A stretch of 64,000 nt of DNA from Lindgomyces ingoldianus (Eukaryota; Ascomycota; Dothideomycetes; Pleosporales; Lindgomycetaceae): positions 872,395 to 936,394 of the forward strand of contig NW_022985179.1 of NCBI RefSeq assembly GCF_010093535.1. Reading direction: 5' to 3'. Positions 48,825 to 60,483 of this stretch are shown in pieces. Position 1 is the stretch's first letter. Each line of letters opens with the position of its first letter. The notes beneath the pieces were generated by a model. That model had not been told where the DNA came from. It did not search any database and saw nothing but the letters and a program-made list of their open reading frames with translations. The position numbers and the translations under genes are program-made.

Positions 48825-51800
48825 ATGGAAGGCGCGTTCACCCATATGGGCAATCACCTTGTGTCCGACTCTGCTGCGACAATCAACGCGGGCGCGGGCG
48901 ATGACGAAAGCATTCTTGATGGCGACCTTACGCGCAGCGCCCTGACTGGGTCCCGACGGCGGCGCATGGATGATGATGAGGAAACCGATGTTTACGATGA
49001 TGATGACATGGAGAGCATGGTGAGCATGCCCGTTGACGGCACCAACGGCAAGGCTGGCATGAAGACTGAGGAGGACGTTGAGCTCCCCTCTCATGCTTGC
49101 GCGTAAGTCCCAATCCTGAATGGCTTCATCCAGAACACCAGCTAACATAGGGCCCATACGTAGATACTGTGGGATCCACAATACTGGTAGCGTTGTCAAG
49201 TGCCTTGCCTGTAACAAGTGGTTTTGCAGCGCCCGTGGCAACACTTCGTCCTCCCACATCATCAACCACCTTGTCCGTGCGCGCCACAAAGAAGTCCAGT
49301 TGCACCCAAACTCCTCCCTCGGAGATACAGTCCTTGAATGCTACAATTGCGGTACCAAGAATGTCTTTCTGCTTGGATTCATCCCTGCCAAATCGGACAC
49401 GGTCGTTGTCCTCTTGTGCCGCCAACCGTGCGCCGCTATGCCCTCTCAAAAGGACATGAATTGGGACACGTCGCGTTGGCAGCCACTCATCGAGGACCGT
49501 TCCTTCCTTCCGTGGCTCGTCCCTGCCCCGACTGACCAGGAGCAACTCCGTGCTCGTCATCTCAGCCCGCAGATGATTGCTAAGCTGGAAGAGCTGTGGA
49601 AGGACAACGCCAATGCTACCATCGCCGATTTGGAAAAAGGCGCTGGTCAGGAGGAGGTAATTGCAAAGGTTCTTCTCCGGTACGACGATGCTTTCCAATA
49701 TCAGAACGTATTTGGTCCTCTGGTTAAGATCGAGGCCGACTATGACCGCAAGCTGAAGGAGTCCCAGTCTCAGGACCAGCTCGTTGTTCGCTGGGATATG
49801 GCCTTGAACAACAAGCACACAGCGAGCTTCATTCTTCCCAAGCTCGAGCTCGGTGATGTCAAGCTTGCTGTTGGCGATGAGATGAGGCTGAGGTACACTG
49901 GAGAGCTCCGTCCTCACTGGGAAGGCGTGGGTTACGTCATCAAAATCCCGAACAACCAGTCTGATGAAGTCACTATTGAACTGCGGACTAAAGGCGATCA
50001 CAAATCGGTGCCTACCGAGTGCACTCATAACTTCAGCGCGGATTATGTTTGGAAGGCAACCTCGTTCGACCGAATGCAGCACGCAATGAAGACATTCGCT
50101 ATTGACGAGATGAGTGTTTCCGGCTACATCTTCCATCGCCTCCTTGGGCACGAAGTTGCTGCGGCGCCCATGAAAACCCAATTACCCCGGAAATTCAGCG
50201 TCCCTGGTCTTCCTGAGCTGAACGCCAGTCAAATAAACGCCGTCAAGAGTGTGCTACAGAAACCGTTGAGCTTGATCCAAGGTCCACCAGGTACAGGAAA
50301 GACTGTTACCTCTGCCACTATCATCTACCACTTAGCTAAGATTAGTGGGGGTCAGGTTCTGGTCTGCGCACCATCTAACGTTGCTGTAGATCAGCTGTGT
50401 GAGCGAATCCACCTCACCGGATTGAAGACGGTTCGTGTCACCGCTAAGTCAAGGGAAGATGTCGAGTCCTCGGTCGGCTTTCTCTCCCTTCACGAGCAGG
50501 TCCGCATGAACGACACTAATGTGGAACTCAACAAGTTAAACCAGCTTAAAAATGATGTTGGCGAACTCTCAAGTCAGGATGAAAAGAAGTTCAAGCAACT
50601 TACTAGGGCAGCTGAGCGTGAAATCCTCAACGCTGCCGATGTCATTTGTTGTACCTGCGTGGGTGCTGGAGATCCTCGCCTCTCAAAGCTGAAGTTCAGA
50701 ACCGTCTTGATCGACGAGTCCACTCAGTCCGCTGAACCGGAATGCATGATACCTCTCGTCCTCGGATGCAAGCAGGTCGTGCTCGTAGGCGACCATCAAC
50801 AGCTTGGTCCCGTAATCATGAACAAGAAGGCCGCCACTGCAGGCTTGAACCAATCTCTGTTCGAGCGTCTAGTCATCCTTGGATGTTCTCCCATCCGATT
50901 GCAAGTGCAATACCGCATGCACCCTTGCCTGTCCGAATTTCCATCTAACATGTTCTATGAAGGCTCTCTCCAGAACGGTGTAACAATGCAGGATCGCGTT
51001 CGCCGCGACGTTGACTTCCCATGGCCAGTCGGTGACAATCCTATGATGTTCTGGTCGAATTTGGGCAATGAGGAAATTTCAGCCTCCGGTACCTCCTACC
51101 TCAACCGCACTGAAGCCTCAAATGTCGAAAAGATCGTCACTCGCTTTTTCAAGGCTGGTGTTCAGCCTAGCGACATTGGTATCATCACACCGTACGAAGG
51201 CCAACGTAGTTATGTCGTTAGTTCGATGCAAGCAACCGGCAGCTTCAAGAAGGAGAACTATAAGGAAGTCGAAGTCGCATCTGTTGACGCTTTCCAGGGA
51301 CGTGAGAAGGATTTCATTATCCTTTCTTGTGTACGTTCCAATGATCATCAAGGTATTGGTTTCTTGAGCGATCCTCGTCGTCTCAACGTCGCCCTTACCC
51401 GAGCGAAGTATGGACTCGTCATACTTGGAAATCCTAAGGTCCTCTCTAAGCATCCTCTATGGCATTACCTCCTCCTTCACTTCAAGGAGCGTAATTGTCT
51501 TGTCGAAGGGCCCTTGTCAAATCTCCAGGTGTCGCTGCTGCAATTCAGTCGCCCAAAACAGACCTATCGCGGACCACAACGTTACCAGATGGCTTTCCAA
51601 CATGCCAGCAACATGACATCTGGTCGCCAAGGTTTGAACGGAGCTAAACTGCCTCGACAGGAGTATAATGACAATGGTTCAATTGTCGGTTACATCCCGG
51701 ATGACGTGTCCTCTGTCCACTCCTCTGCTTTAGGTGGCGTTGGTGTCTCCTCCAATTATCCCCCAATGTTCTCCAACTTCCAGGAAAGCTGGCCCCTTCC

Positions 51801-52155
51801 TGGTCGCAATGGCCCTGGCCAAAAGATGAAAGGGAATGGCGTCGCGGGGAGCGTTGCGGGTGAATCTGTCGCGGCGAGCGAGATGACCGACACCAAGAGC
51901 TCCATTACCGATGGCCCAGGAGGTATCAGCTTGACCGGGTTGAGTCTCAATGATTACACTAAGCCCACATCCATGAGTCAGTCCGATCGCTTGAATCGTT
52001 TTGTGGAATCTACTCGCCGTTCCGACAACATGGCTAGTGGGTTTGGTGGCAATCGCGGCTTGCGGGGTGGACTCGCTGGGTTCGATGATGACGACGCGCG
52101 GAGTGTCTCCACCGCATTTGCGAGTCAAATTGGCGGCATGGGCAACTATGACTGA
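48825..52155 (+). CDS. upf1: UPF1/NAM7 RNA helicase, nonsense-mediated decay
   Basis: Two exons (48825-49102 and 49164-52155) give 1089 aa, the family length. An acidic N-terminus ([18 protein letters not shown]) leads into the Cys/His-rich zinc domain that contacts Upf2 ([27 protein letters not shown]). The superfamily 1 helicase core follows: Walker A GPPGTGKT at 466-473, motif II DEST at 610-613, then [17 protein letters not shown] and [11 protein letters not shown]. The tail is Gly/Ser/Met-rich. The intron has a GTAAGT donor and GCTAAC branch site and splits the codon for Ala in HACA. The acceptor is probably TACGTAG, which joins to YCGIHN; an earlier CATAG would break the frame. UPF1 is an ATP-dependent cytoplasmic helicase that triggers decay of mRNAs with premature stops. 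Confidence 0.97.
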
Positions 52156-52896
52156 TTACGCACTCAGTCTGCACCTACTAAGATTGTATCTTCAGTAACG
52201 GCCAGTATCACGTTTTGTACGTGAGCTCTTCTCATCCTCCGACCAGGGAAGTCCGCGCTCGACACTCAGGGCCCTTTGGTGGCACCGGCAACCTCCTCGA
52301 GATCCTGGGCCTGCTGGATACAGAAACGGCTGTCATTGCCAGCTAAATCTCGATATCGACCTTAGAAAAACAAGCCATCCTGCAATCTTGTACCGCAATT
52401 CGAACCTACGGCCTTACGTCGTCAACGATGCCAACTATAGTCCGCCTTTGACCTAGAACGGATGCGGAATGAGGGAGAGAGCTGGGTCTCAGTGCGGTAT
52501 TCACCTCTGCAATTCGCAGTTGCTTTGCCTACCCTTCTGTTATGTCAGTTTGTAGTCTGCGCGACTGAAGAGTAGGGCAGTGTCCTTATTCAGAGTGTCA
52601 TGGATATGGTACTCTTAGATGCTGTGTGGACCGTTATCCCGACTAAGTGGTGGGTTTATGACTATGGAATCTTTCACTTTTCGGAGTCAAGAACTGTCTT
52701 TACAAAAGGTAGAAAATCATACTCGGTTTGCGCGTTTCTGCGATTCGTTTTCTGCCTTTGAGGTCGCATTTTAAAGTGTGATTAGGATTCGTGGTGATGC
52801 TACTACATTTCACCTGCCTTGCTCTCGGAAAGTGCTAATCTTATTCAAACCCTGTCTGCAAGGCCTCGTACTATAGTGGTTCCATATATCGAACGC
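52156..52896. other. 3' flank of UPF1
   Basis: About 740 bp between UPF1 and the convergent HET relic. No coding frame is seen. Confidence 0.5.
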
Positions 52897-55146
52897 TCAT
52901 ACAAGTACGATTCCCTCCCCTGGCTCTCCCGGAGAGTGAGGTTGAAGTAACATCTCCCTTTCCTTAGGGTGTAGGGTGCCCCTATCTCGGACGTCATGAA
53001 CCTTTAAGCAAAGCCCTACCCGCTTGAATGTCCGCTTTCTAGAGCGGCTGGAGTCACCCACGGGACGGATATAGATACCAGTGTACCACCGCTCGTCCTC
53101 GTGCGCATGCAATCGAGAGAGCTCTGCCAGAGGAAGAAAATATGTAGGCTTCTCTGAATCAGGGGATAATTCGTCGTCGAAATGGCTATGCCCTAGGAGA
53201 CGTAAATGACTACAGCCTTCTTCGCGATTCCTCATTTCGAAAAGAAAGTCCTTGAGAACGATTTCGCCGTGTGTCAATTACCCGAAGACATTTTCGTGCT
53301 TGAGGATCGTTCGCGCGGAGAGGATGAGAGCAAGTGTGCGTGTAATTAGGTGAAACGGATACTGTTATACTAAGCCATCCTTTGATGCCCATGACCATTA
53401 AGGGGTTATCTGAGATTAATGCGACTTTCTTCCTCCAAAAGTAGTGAGGCCAAAATTCAACTCCATATTCCGAGGATTCGATAGCTCTACGCGAGGGACC
53501 GTCTTGGAGCCTCCATAGCATCCCAGGGATGAGATATTTGCCACCCCACAGGCCAGCCAAACAAGGCAGTTTTATAGTCTTAGAAAAGGCTTTTGCAATG
53601 CCAGTGAGTACAATAAGTTTGTCAGAGGCAAATGTTAGATCACACTTGCTATAAGTGAGGACTAACTTCCACCAGAGGTTGATAGAGTCTAGCATTCCCT
53701 TAGCTGAAACCAGCAACGGGGGGCTTCAACGGTGGTGGAAGAGTGGGGAAGCGCCATCGTTCGTAATCCATACCATTAGGATACATCTCCGTTGCTAGAT
53801 CCTCGATGCACTCGAAGAAGGGAAAGCGTGAAAAATGCATGGTTCGTGGGCTTAGCATTCTTTCTTGTACTACCCATCCTCAACAGTATAATAGTGCAGT
53901 ACCCTAAATCCAGTTTACCCAGTCTGAGAGAAGAGAGATTTGAATAGCTCTGTCTGAGTATTCTTGATAGATGCGCAGTATGTGGTTTACGTTTAGAATT
54001 TGCTGGGAGAAGATATTGGGACTGGAGTTGATGCCATCACATGCTGCAATGTTGCACACACTGTTGCGGTATACAAGATCCATGAAAAAAGACTCGCGAG
54101 CCCAATCTTCGAAGTCGTCTTGGACAATACTAGAAGAGTGAGCTCACAAACACTACAGAGGCCCAAGTCAATCCAGATGTACGGGATATCCAGCCGACGT
54201 GCGATATGTACAGCGTTCACGAAACATTTAGAATAACCATCTTGATGCCTCTCTTGAAGTCATCTTCATTAGGCTTAGATAGTTTTATCGTTGATACATT
54301 TCCCCAGACGTAACTAAGCGGAAAGTACCTCGGACTAGTATTTGCGGCCACATTTCGAACTTCTACTCTCTCGACAAGTTTAATATAGTTGGTTCCCAGG
54401 GCGGTACCACAGACATACGGCAGACAAGTTGGGTACCAGCTCTTATTCTGGCTAGAGCAACTCTCGTGGTTCTCGAGACAGTGACTCAACGACCGGGAGA
54501 GAGAATCAAGTTAAGATTCATTGCTCGTCCCTGTGCTGTGAGGTGCGTTGTGTGGTGAAACAAGGGCGCCTATGTATCGTAAGAGCATTGCTAGACGACT
54601 GTACAATTGTAGAAATCAATATCAAAGCAGCAGATCAACCCACCTATCTCATCATCCTCCACGGATGCATGGAATTTGAGCGATATGACCTGGCGATGCT
54701 CATACACGACATTGAAGTGAAGGGATTGCGGTACAAGGGGCCCAATCTTCAAATTCCAGCCTCCGTTTATGGCTGCAGTACCATCAAATACCTCTGTTTC
54801 CTGGTTTTCCATCATGGTATTAATTTTTGCGCAAAAGTTCGCAGCCAGTCGAGGCTGCAGATTGCTTGATATCGCACCAGCGGCGTTTCTTCGACGGGGA
54901 CGAGGTTGTTCCAATATGATGGAAAGGGAGTTCGGGAGGCTGCTAAACACCCCAGGGGCACGGGAATTTGGCATCATCTTGCCTAGATGCCAGGTTTTCT
55001 TGGTACCTGTCAAGCTCATGCTTAAGGAGTGAGGTCTGTGTGTTGTCAAAAGTCAAGGTCTTGGGCAAGTTTAATAGCTTCCTTTTTCGAATGATCTTCC
55101 CTAGATGGACGAAGGTAAAGTGCTCTAAGCAGTGGCCGCATAGCAT
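52897..55146 (-). pseudogene. HET-domain (heterokaryon incompatibility) gene, broken
   Basis: Minus-strand pieces of one HET protein lie in order but in different frames. 55146-54591 is a possible N-terminal part (LCGHCLEHF; later NGGWNLKIGPLVPQSL). 54489-54220 holds the domain start YFPLSYVWGN. 54220-54000 holds HIARRLDIPYIWID and, in another frame, DDFEDWARESFF then DLVYRNSVCNIAA. About 53900-53720 has WVVQERMLSPRTMHF. 53716-53210 has the C-terminal signature LTFASDKLIVLTGIAKAFSK, and 53277-52897 has WYTGIYIRPVG then FKRVGLCLKV. Stops (TAG, TGA, TAA) and at least three frame changes separate these pieces, more than introns could explain. HET proteins mediate allorecognition cell death in fungi. 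Here the gene is dead or badly decayed. Confidence 0.75.
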
Positions 55147-55149
55147 CTT

Positions 55150-56699
55150 GTAGGAGGAATGATGTTAATCCTGGCCACGGCGTGCTGGCGAACTTGCTCT
55201 CCTAAGGAGCCACGTGATACACGAGTATTTCCGGTCAAGACGAATTTGGCTGAAGAAACCTTGGAGCAGCCTCGCTCCTCACAAATAGCACAAAACGCTA
55301 GCCATCATTCAAACTCAATCTTCCTACGTGTCTATTTGTCACTAGCCACTCTCATCAGCCATGTTCTACCTTTCAGAAAGCTTATCCGCTGCTCTTCTCC
55401 CTCCTCCCACAAATTTCCACTGTCATATCATGACAGCTTTCCTTGTGCTTTCTTCCTGCAGTTTCCTTCAGACCTGTAACTTGGCTCTCTCCATCATTTT
55501 GTTCGATAGTTTCCCTCAGATTGTTTCTTTCCGCTCCTACTGGTCGGTGTCCACCGCAATATATATTGTTCCCACTTGTTGCTAGTAGGGCAGTACCATT
55601 TACAATCATGTTTCTTAATGTAGCGTCCACAATACCTTTTCCTCTTACGGCATGACTTGCTTTGTGATGCTCAACGTAATTCGACCTCCTCTTACTTCAA
55701 CCTCGTTTCTCTCCTCAAACAAAAGTTGATTGTGAGCCCCCTCAAGCATTTGTTGCCTGATGAGTACGCAGCAGTTTTCTGCTGCTCTCGCCCTTATGTC
55801 TCCTTAATGATGATTTGAGCTCTCAATTGTGTTCCCGTTTCCAGTTTCCTCGAAAGCTTCTTACAAGCGGAACTACGGTCCTCCTTCTTGGTGTAAGACT
55901 AGGCCTGAGACTAAGGCTTTAGATCCTCACTAGTGTTCGAGCTTTCCTCGGTCGAGTCCCAGTAAAATTCCTTCCACTGACCCTATCAGTTTTATTATCT
56001 TCCAAGCCGAGTCCATCGCGAATATGTGTCTATCAGACGCTGAGCGTGCTCAAATCCTCAATAGAGAAGACACGGCACCATGCATTAGATGGGGAGAGGG
56101 ACATTTTTATTGAACTGCAATATTTCTCAATCAATGATTAGAAGGGTATAGCGCGGTTCAGGACCCAGACGTCCTCACTGGAAAATACCTACATAACCAC
56201 ACTTGAGAGGCAATATCAGACTCGGGCCAACCTTCCCCAAACGGCGAGCCCTCACCTGCCAGAAATTCTCCACCGCTAGCTAACACTCGACTAACATCGA
56301 ACTCTTTGAATTATTCTTGTTTACAATAAGCACCCAATCTATCGAATATTTTCAGCAATCTGATCAAGCCGGTGGTAATACTCTTGACGTGGTGGGCTGT
56401 CTCTCAGAAACACCAAGCAACCACCTTTGGATCAAACGAGAAATCCCGTTACCAAATAAAGCAACCACTCTCTTTAGCAATTGTTAGTCAACCCCACGTT
56501 GGCTTCATTCCTCGCCAGCAACCTAAAGCCGCCAGGTAACGTGAAGGAGAACGGCAGTGTTCAGCTTGAGAAGGGACTTCGACCACCACCACTCATTTTT
56601 CGGAAATATAGAAGAATTTCAAGGCATGAAGAATGATGCAGACAGAGGTGGAGCGAGCACAAAGGTCTTTCACATTCGGCCTGACTTCACTACCTTTGT
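55150..56699. other. Gene-free stretch between relics
   Basis: About 1.5 kb, pyrimidine-rich on the plus strand around 55.3-55.9 kb. No motif in any frame. It may hold the decayed promoters of the HET and Argonaute relics, which are divergent. Confidence 0.4.
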
Positions 56700-58915
56700 G
56701 CAAGAATCGGGTGAACGCCTAACTCAAAATGTCAATGTGCTCGCTGACCACTTTACTTCCCATCCTCCACATAAAGCCTGTGCCAGTATTCTACTACCAG
56801 TATCTTAATCCAGGAGCAGGGAGACGAGGGCTAGAACCCTTCTCGTTCCCCGAAGAACAAGTGATGCGCAAAGCAATTCAACACTGCAGTCTTGGAGGTA
56901 TAACGACTTTGCGACAGAAAATCTAAAAGTGTTCGTTACATGGGTAGATTTGAGACCCAGGAAGAGGGAATATCCTAATATCCTAACTCGCATTTAGAAC
57001 ACACGTCGCGGAAACGCTAGATATAAGACTTGCGTACAATGACACAATCCCAATATATCAAACTGTTCAAGCATCTGTAGGCAACTTCGGCAATCTACCT
57101 CTTACTCTCAATGGAAAGTCTACGATGTCTCCTACACATGCCATGAACATTGTTATGTGGAAAACTAATTTAAATGCATTGCAATTTAGCGGGAACAAGC
57201 TTTTCTAGCTTCAATATTGGCCCTCCTCAATGTCGGCAGGTCTACAACTGCCTTCTACGAGCCTCTTCTACGTGTATAAATTAGAGTACAGATACTGTTG
57301 TAAACCCCGCGACGGAATTTCTACGACGTGGACAAGGCGAAAGTGGAAAAGGCTCTGAAATCTGTCAGGGTCAGAATTCCATATCAATCCTGGATCAAGT
57401 GTATCACTTCTTTAGGTAGAACTCCCACTCGGAAATCCTTCACAAAGAAATATGGAACTCAATGGACGCTGGCGGATTATTTCGAGAGCCAGGACCGTAA
57501 ACCAACCCAATACAATTAGCACGTTACTTGCTGACACTATAGGCGTTGACCTTAATCTTGCCCGCGCCATATCCTGACCGAATTGCGTCAAGATTAGAAG
57601 TATTAATAATAGACCCTAGTTTCTGCCTGCTGAGACAGTTGAGGTTGTGGAGAAGCAGCCTTTGAAGATCAAGTTTGTTGGCAATACTAATACAACTATG
57701 ATCAAAGCAGGAGGCTCGGTGTCACATGGCAGAGCGGCTAGAGCGTGGTATACGGGAGGAAACCAGAGATCATATTTGAGCGCAGAAACTGACAGAAAGA
57801 TAGAAACTCAGAAGGCAGAATCGGGAGTCCTTTGTCTCAATCCGCAAAAGGGGAGCGAGTATGCCAACCACTCCCCGATTTCAAGGGTATGTTAAACCTG
57901 ACACTTGGTATCTACTCATCTGCATTTCGGTCAAAACTGCAGATGAACACCAAATTGTTTGAAATAAGAGGGATTGGAGATATGAAGATCAGCTGTGGCA
58001 GTATATGTCCAATGTGTCCTTGAAGGCAAATCTAAAACTAGGCAATTATATCAGCATCGAACTTTCTGACTCCGAGGCAAGGGCTCTATGTCGGAAAAAA
58101 GATAAGGCTAATTTTACCACCGACACTCTTATTCCGGGTGCAGATGTGACTCACCCCTAAAGTGATAATCCTCAATCTGCGCTTTCTGTAGCTGTAAGCC
58201 TGGTGGTGGTGCAGTGGAACATTTTTGCATTGGTGTGGAGCCTCTCGGGCAGCTATGATAGAGAAATGCAGGCACTAGTAGATAATAGCTTGGCCTAGCT
58301 ACAGTAGTGGTAGTTGTTGACAGCCTAGACCACACTTTCTGCAAGTTCCTCGGAACAGTTTGTTATCAAGAAACAAACATCGAAGTAAGTATCCAAAGAC
58401 TTCGTACAAGTCATCACCTTATAGCCTTTGCTATAGATGATTAACTAATTGACTCATATGGTCAAAGGTCAGTCGAGGGACTAGTTCTGTGAAAATGGAC
58501 GGCTGTATTCGAAAGTCTTCTGCTATCGTGACGGCGTATGCGATGGTCGGTACCAGAAAGTCTACGAGCAGGAATTCCTGAACAGAGAAGCCTCCTGTGA
58601 TCAAATTCGCTAGAAGATCATCGCTAAAATCTTAGAGCCGACAATGCCTAAGAAAGGTTCGCATTATCGCTGTTGTGGTTACAAAACGCTACTGCGCTCC
58701 CGTTTCTACCCAAAGTAAGGAGACAAGAACTGTACTCCAGGCACTGGTGTAGATTCGGGCATCACTACCCCTGCTATCTCTATTTATTCCTCCAAGCTCA
58801 TACCCCAGTCAACGGCACTGGGAAACCAACATACTACTTCGTCCCCATCCTCCGTCCTGCTTCTAAGAAAGGCCTCGCAGATGGGGAATTTTCGGGTTTG
58901 CTGACCATATGAGAG
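56700..58915 (+). pseudogene. Argonaute (QDE-2 type RNA-silencing nuclease) gene, broken
   Basis: Plus-strand pieces follow the Argonaute domain order. N domain: NVNVLADHF, then in the next frame PVPVFYYQYLNPGAGRRGLE (about 56730-56830). L1 region near 57150-57200. PAZ: VEKALKSVRVRIP ... WTLADYFESQ at 57328-57516. Linker 2: LPAETVEVVEKQP at 57623, then TTMIKAGG. MID: LCLNPQKGSEYA. Piwi: GADVTHP at 58137-58157, directly followed by a TAA where the family continues SPGS; then YRDGVCDGRYQ at 58524, RSRFYPK followed by TAA, NCTPGTGVDSGIT, and after a frame change FLQAHTPVNGTGKPTYYFV. The first two catalytic Asp positions (DVTHP, YRDG) survive; the late His position in PTHY reads Tyr. There are many stops and frame changes, so it cannot be expressed as a nuclease. 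Confidence 0.82.
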
Positions 58916-58990
58916 CACAACGAGGACCCAATACCACAACATTGCGGTCTTAAGAACATTCCGACATCTCCGCTGCTCCTGCTACCTCCC

Positions 58991-59640
58991 CTAGAAGCAG
59001 ACTCTAATGAGCGAAGGAACGCCCGCCGAATTTGTACCGAGTGCTGCCTGATGATAATTCTTATATGGATTTATATGCCTCGAAAAGAAGTTCGATATCT
59101 TGCTGAGCTTAGTGGGACTCAGTGATCGTGAAGACATAAACTCAGTAGCCCTTGCTGACCAATTGTTCTTTCTAGGTTCAAGAATGCATTTCGATAAAAG
59201 ATCGAAAGTGTTGCCAAGGCAGTGTTTCAGGGTGCCAATGTATACATCTTGGGTAGTTGTGTTCTCACAGTCTACCACGATTTCGCCAACGTCAAATTAT
59301 CCTGCTAGCCCAAACAACCCATATACTTTGTCTTCTATATCTACTGCAAGGGATGCCCTCGAGAGTGACATGTGTAAGTATATCGGAATTTCCAAGTGTC
59401 CATTAGACTGGCTCCTTGAAGCTATAGTCAAAACTGGAATATTATTTAATGTGTCTATTATGGTATGAGGATCGCTGATTAATGTGATTCTTTCACCCAT
59501 ACTCACACGATATTGGAATGCGCCATATATCCAGTGCGTGGTATCAGCCAATCATGCCCAGCAGATGGAGAACCGGGCTTGGAATAACAATGGAGGATCT
59601 TCTAGTAGTGAGAGCTCTTGGACGGCTTAGGTGCTATGGA
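58991..59640 (-). pseudogene. Second HET-domain gene relic
   Basis: Minus-strand fragments match the part of HET proteins after the core. From about 59640 to 59551 I read RPLFHST, stop, AVQEL, which resembles the R-x-W-x-x-QE signature. At 59551-59297 ASLAVDIEDKVYGLFGLAG corresponds to the RDKVYALLGLA motif. After a stop, 59278-58991 carries on with VDCENTTTQDVYIGTLKH, the usual following VDY...VY segment. Three frames or stops separate the pieces. The upstream HET core is not found, so this is a partial, decayed copy. It is oriented like the relic at 52.9-55.1 kb but separated from it by the Argonaute relic. Confidence 0.6.
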
Positions 59641-60483
59641 ACAATGGTCGACTAAATAGTGTGCCATATGAATTCCAATATTCGTCAATGATGCGGAAAA
59701 AATCCTGCCTAACCCATTTCCAGAAGGATATCGGAACACAGACGCATTATAGCAAAGGGATGACAACGTTTCTTCGGGTCGGTCCCCATCTTCCCCAAGC
59801 TATACCCAGACTTTGGATGTACAAGAGTATACGTCTTTCAAAGGGGGTCTTGGTTGTGCGCTCGGAACGAAGGTTCCACGAAGGAAGGTCCATTTACAGG
59901 CGATAGTGCTCTCTTAGAAGGAAGAGAGAAGGCGTCGAGATCAAACTCATGAAATGATGATTGTTATGAGACCTCCCAAGACACCTCATCTTTCTAGACA
60001 TCCTGGCTATTTTCGAACCACGAAGATAAAGAGGGGCTTCGATTGGGGAGAAAGAGTAGGATGGACTCTTTAGTCTGAATCATCGGGAAGGTACGCGAGT
60101 TCGCTCTTTCCCTTTCTCGCCTCGATGGCGAACGTCCCGTTTGGCTTATTTTTCACGTCTTGCTCAAAAGAGAAGAAAAGTGAAGGCGTGATCTGAAAAG
60201 CGGATAATGTTTCCATGAATGCTACTCCGTGCCAATATGCAGGTATAGATGTACAAACCATGACTCGTACAAGCGTCATTGCATTATCTCCTTCCCGTAG
60301 ACTCTAGGCCTGGCACTTTCCATGACGATTATAGATGTCTTCCCTTGCTAAGGTTATAGTGCGAAAAAGAGAATATCGATCCCATTGGGCTTGCCTGGTC
60401 TCCTGGCTTTAATGCAGGGATATCTAAAGGTATGGACCGGAGACATGAGGTCATCAATAATCTACTTATTATATCTCCTTTTA
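59641..60483. other. Gene-free stretch downstream of the RING gene
   Basis: About 840 bp. Part of it may be further decayed HET sequence. A frame at 60279-60070 (-) of 69 codons reads protein-like (TPSLFFSFEQDVKNKPNG) but has no partner exon that I could find. Confidence 0.4.
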
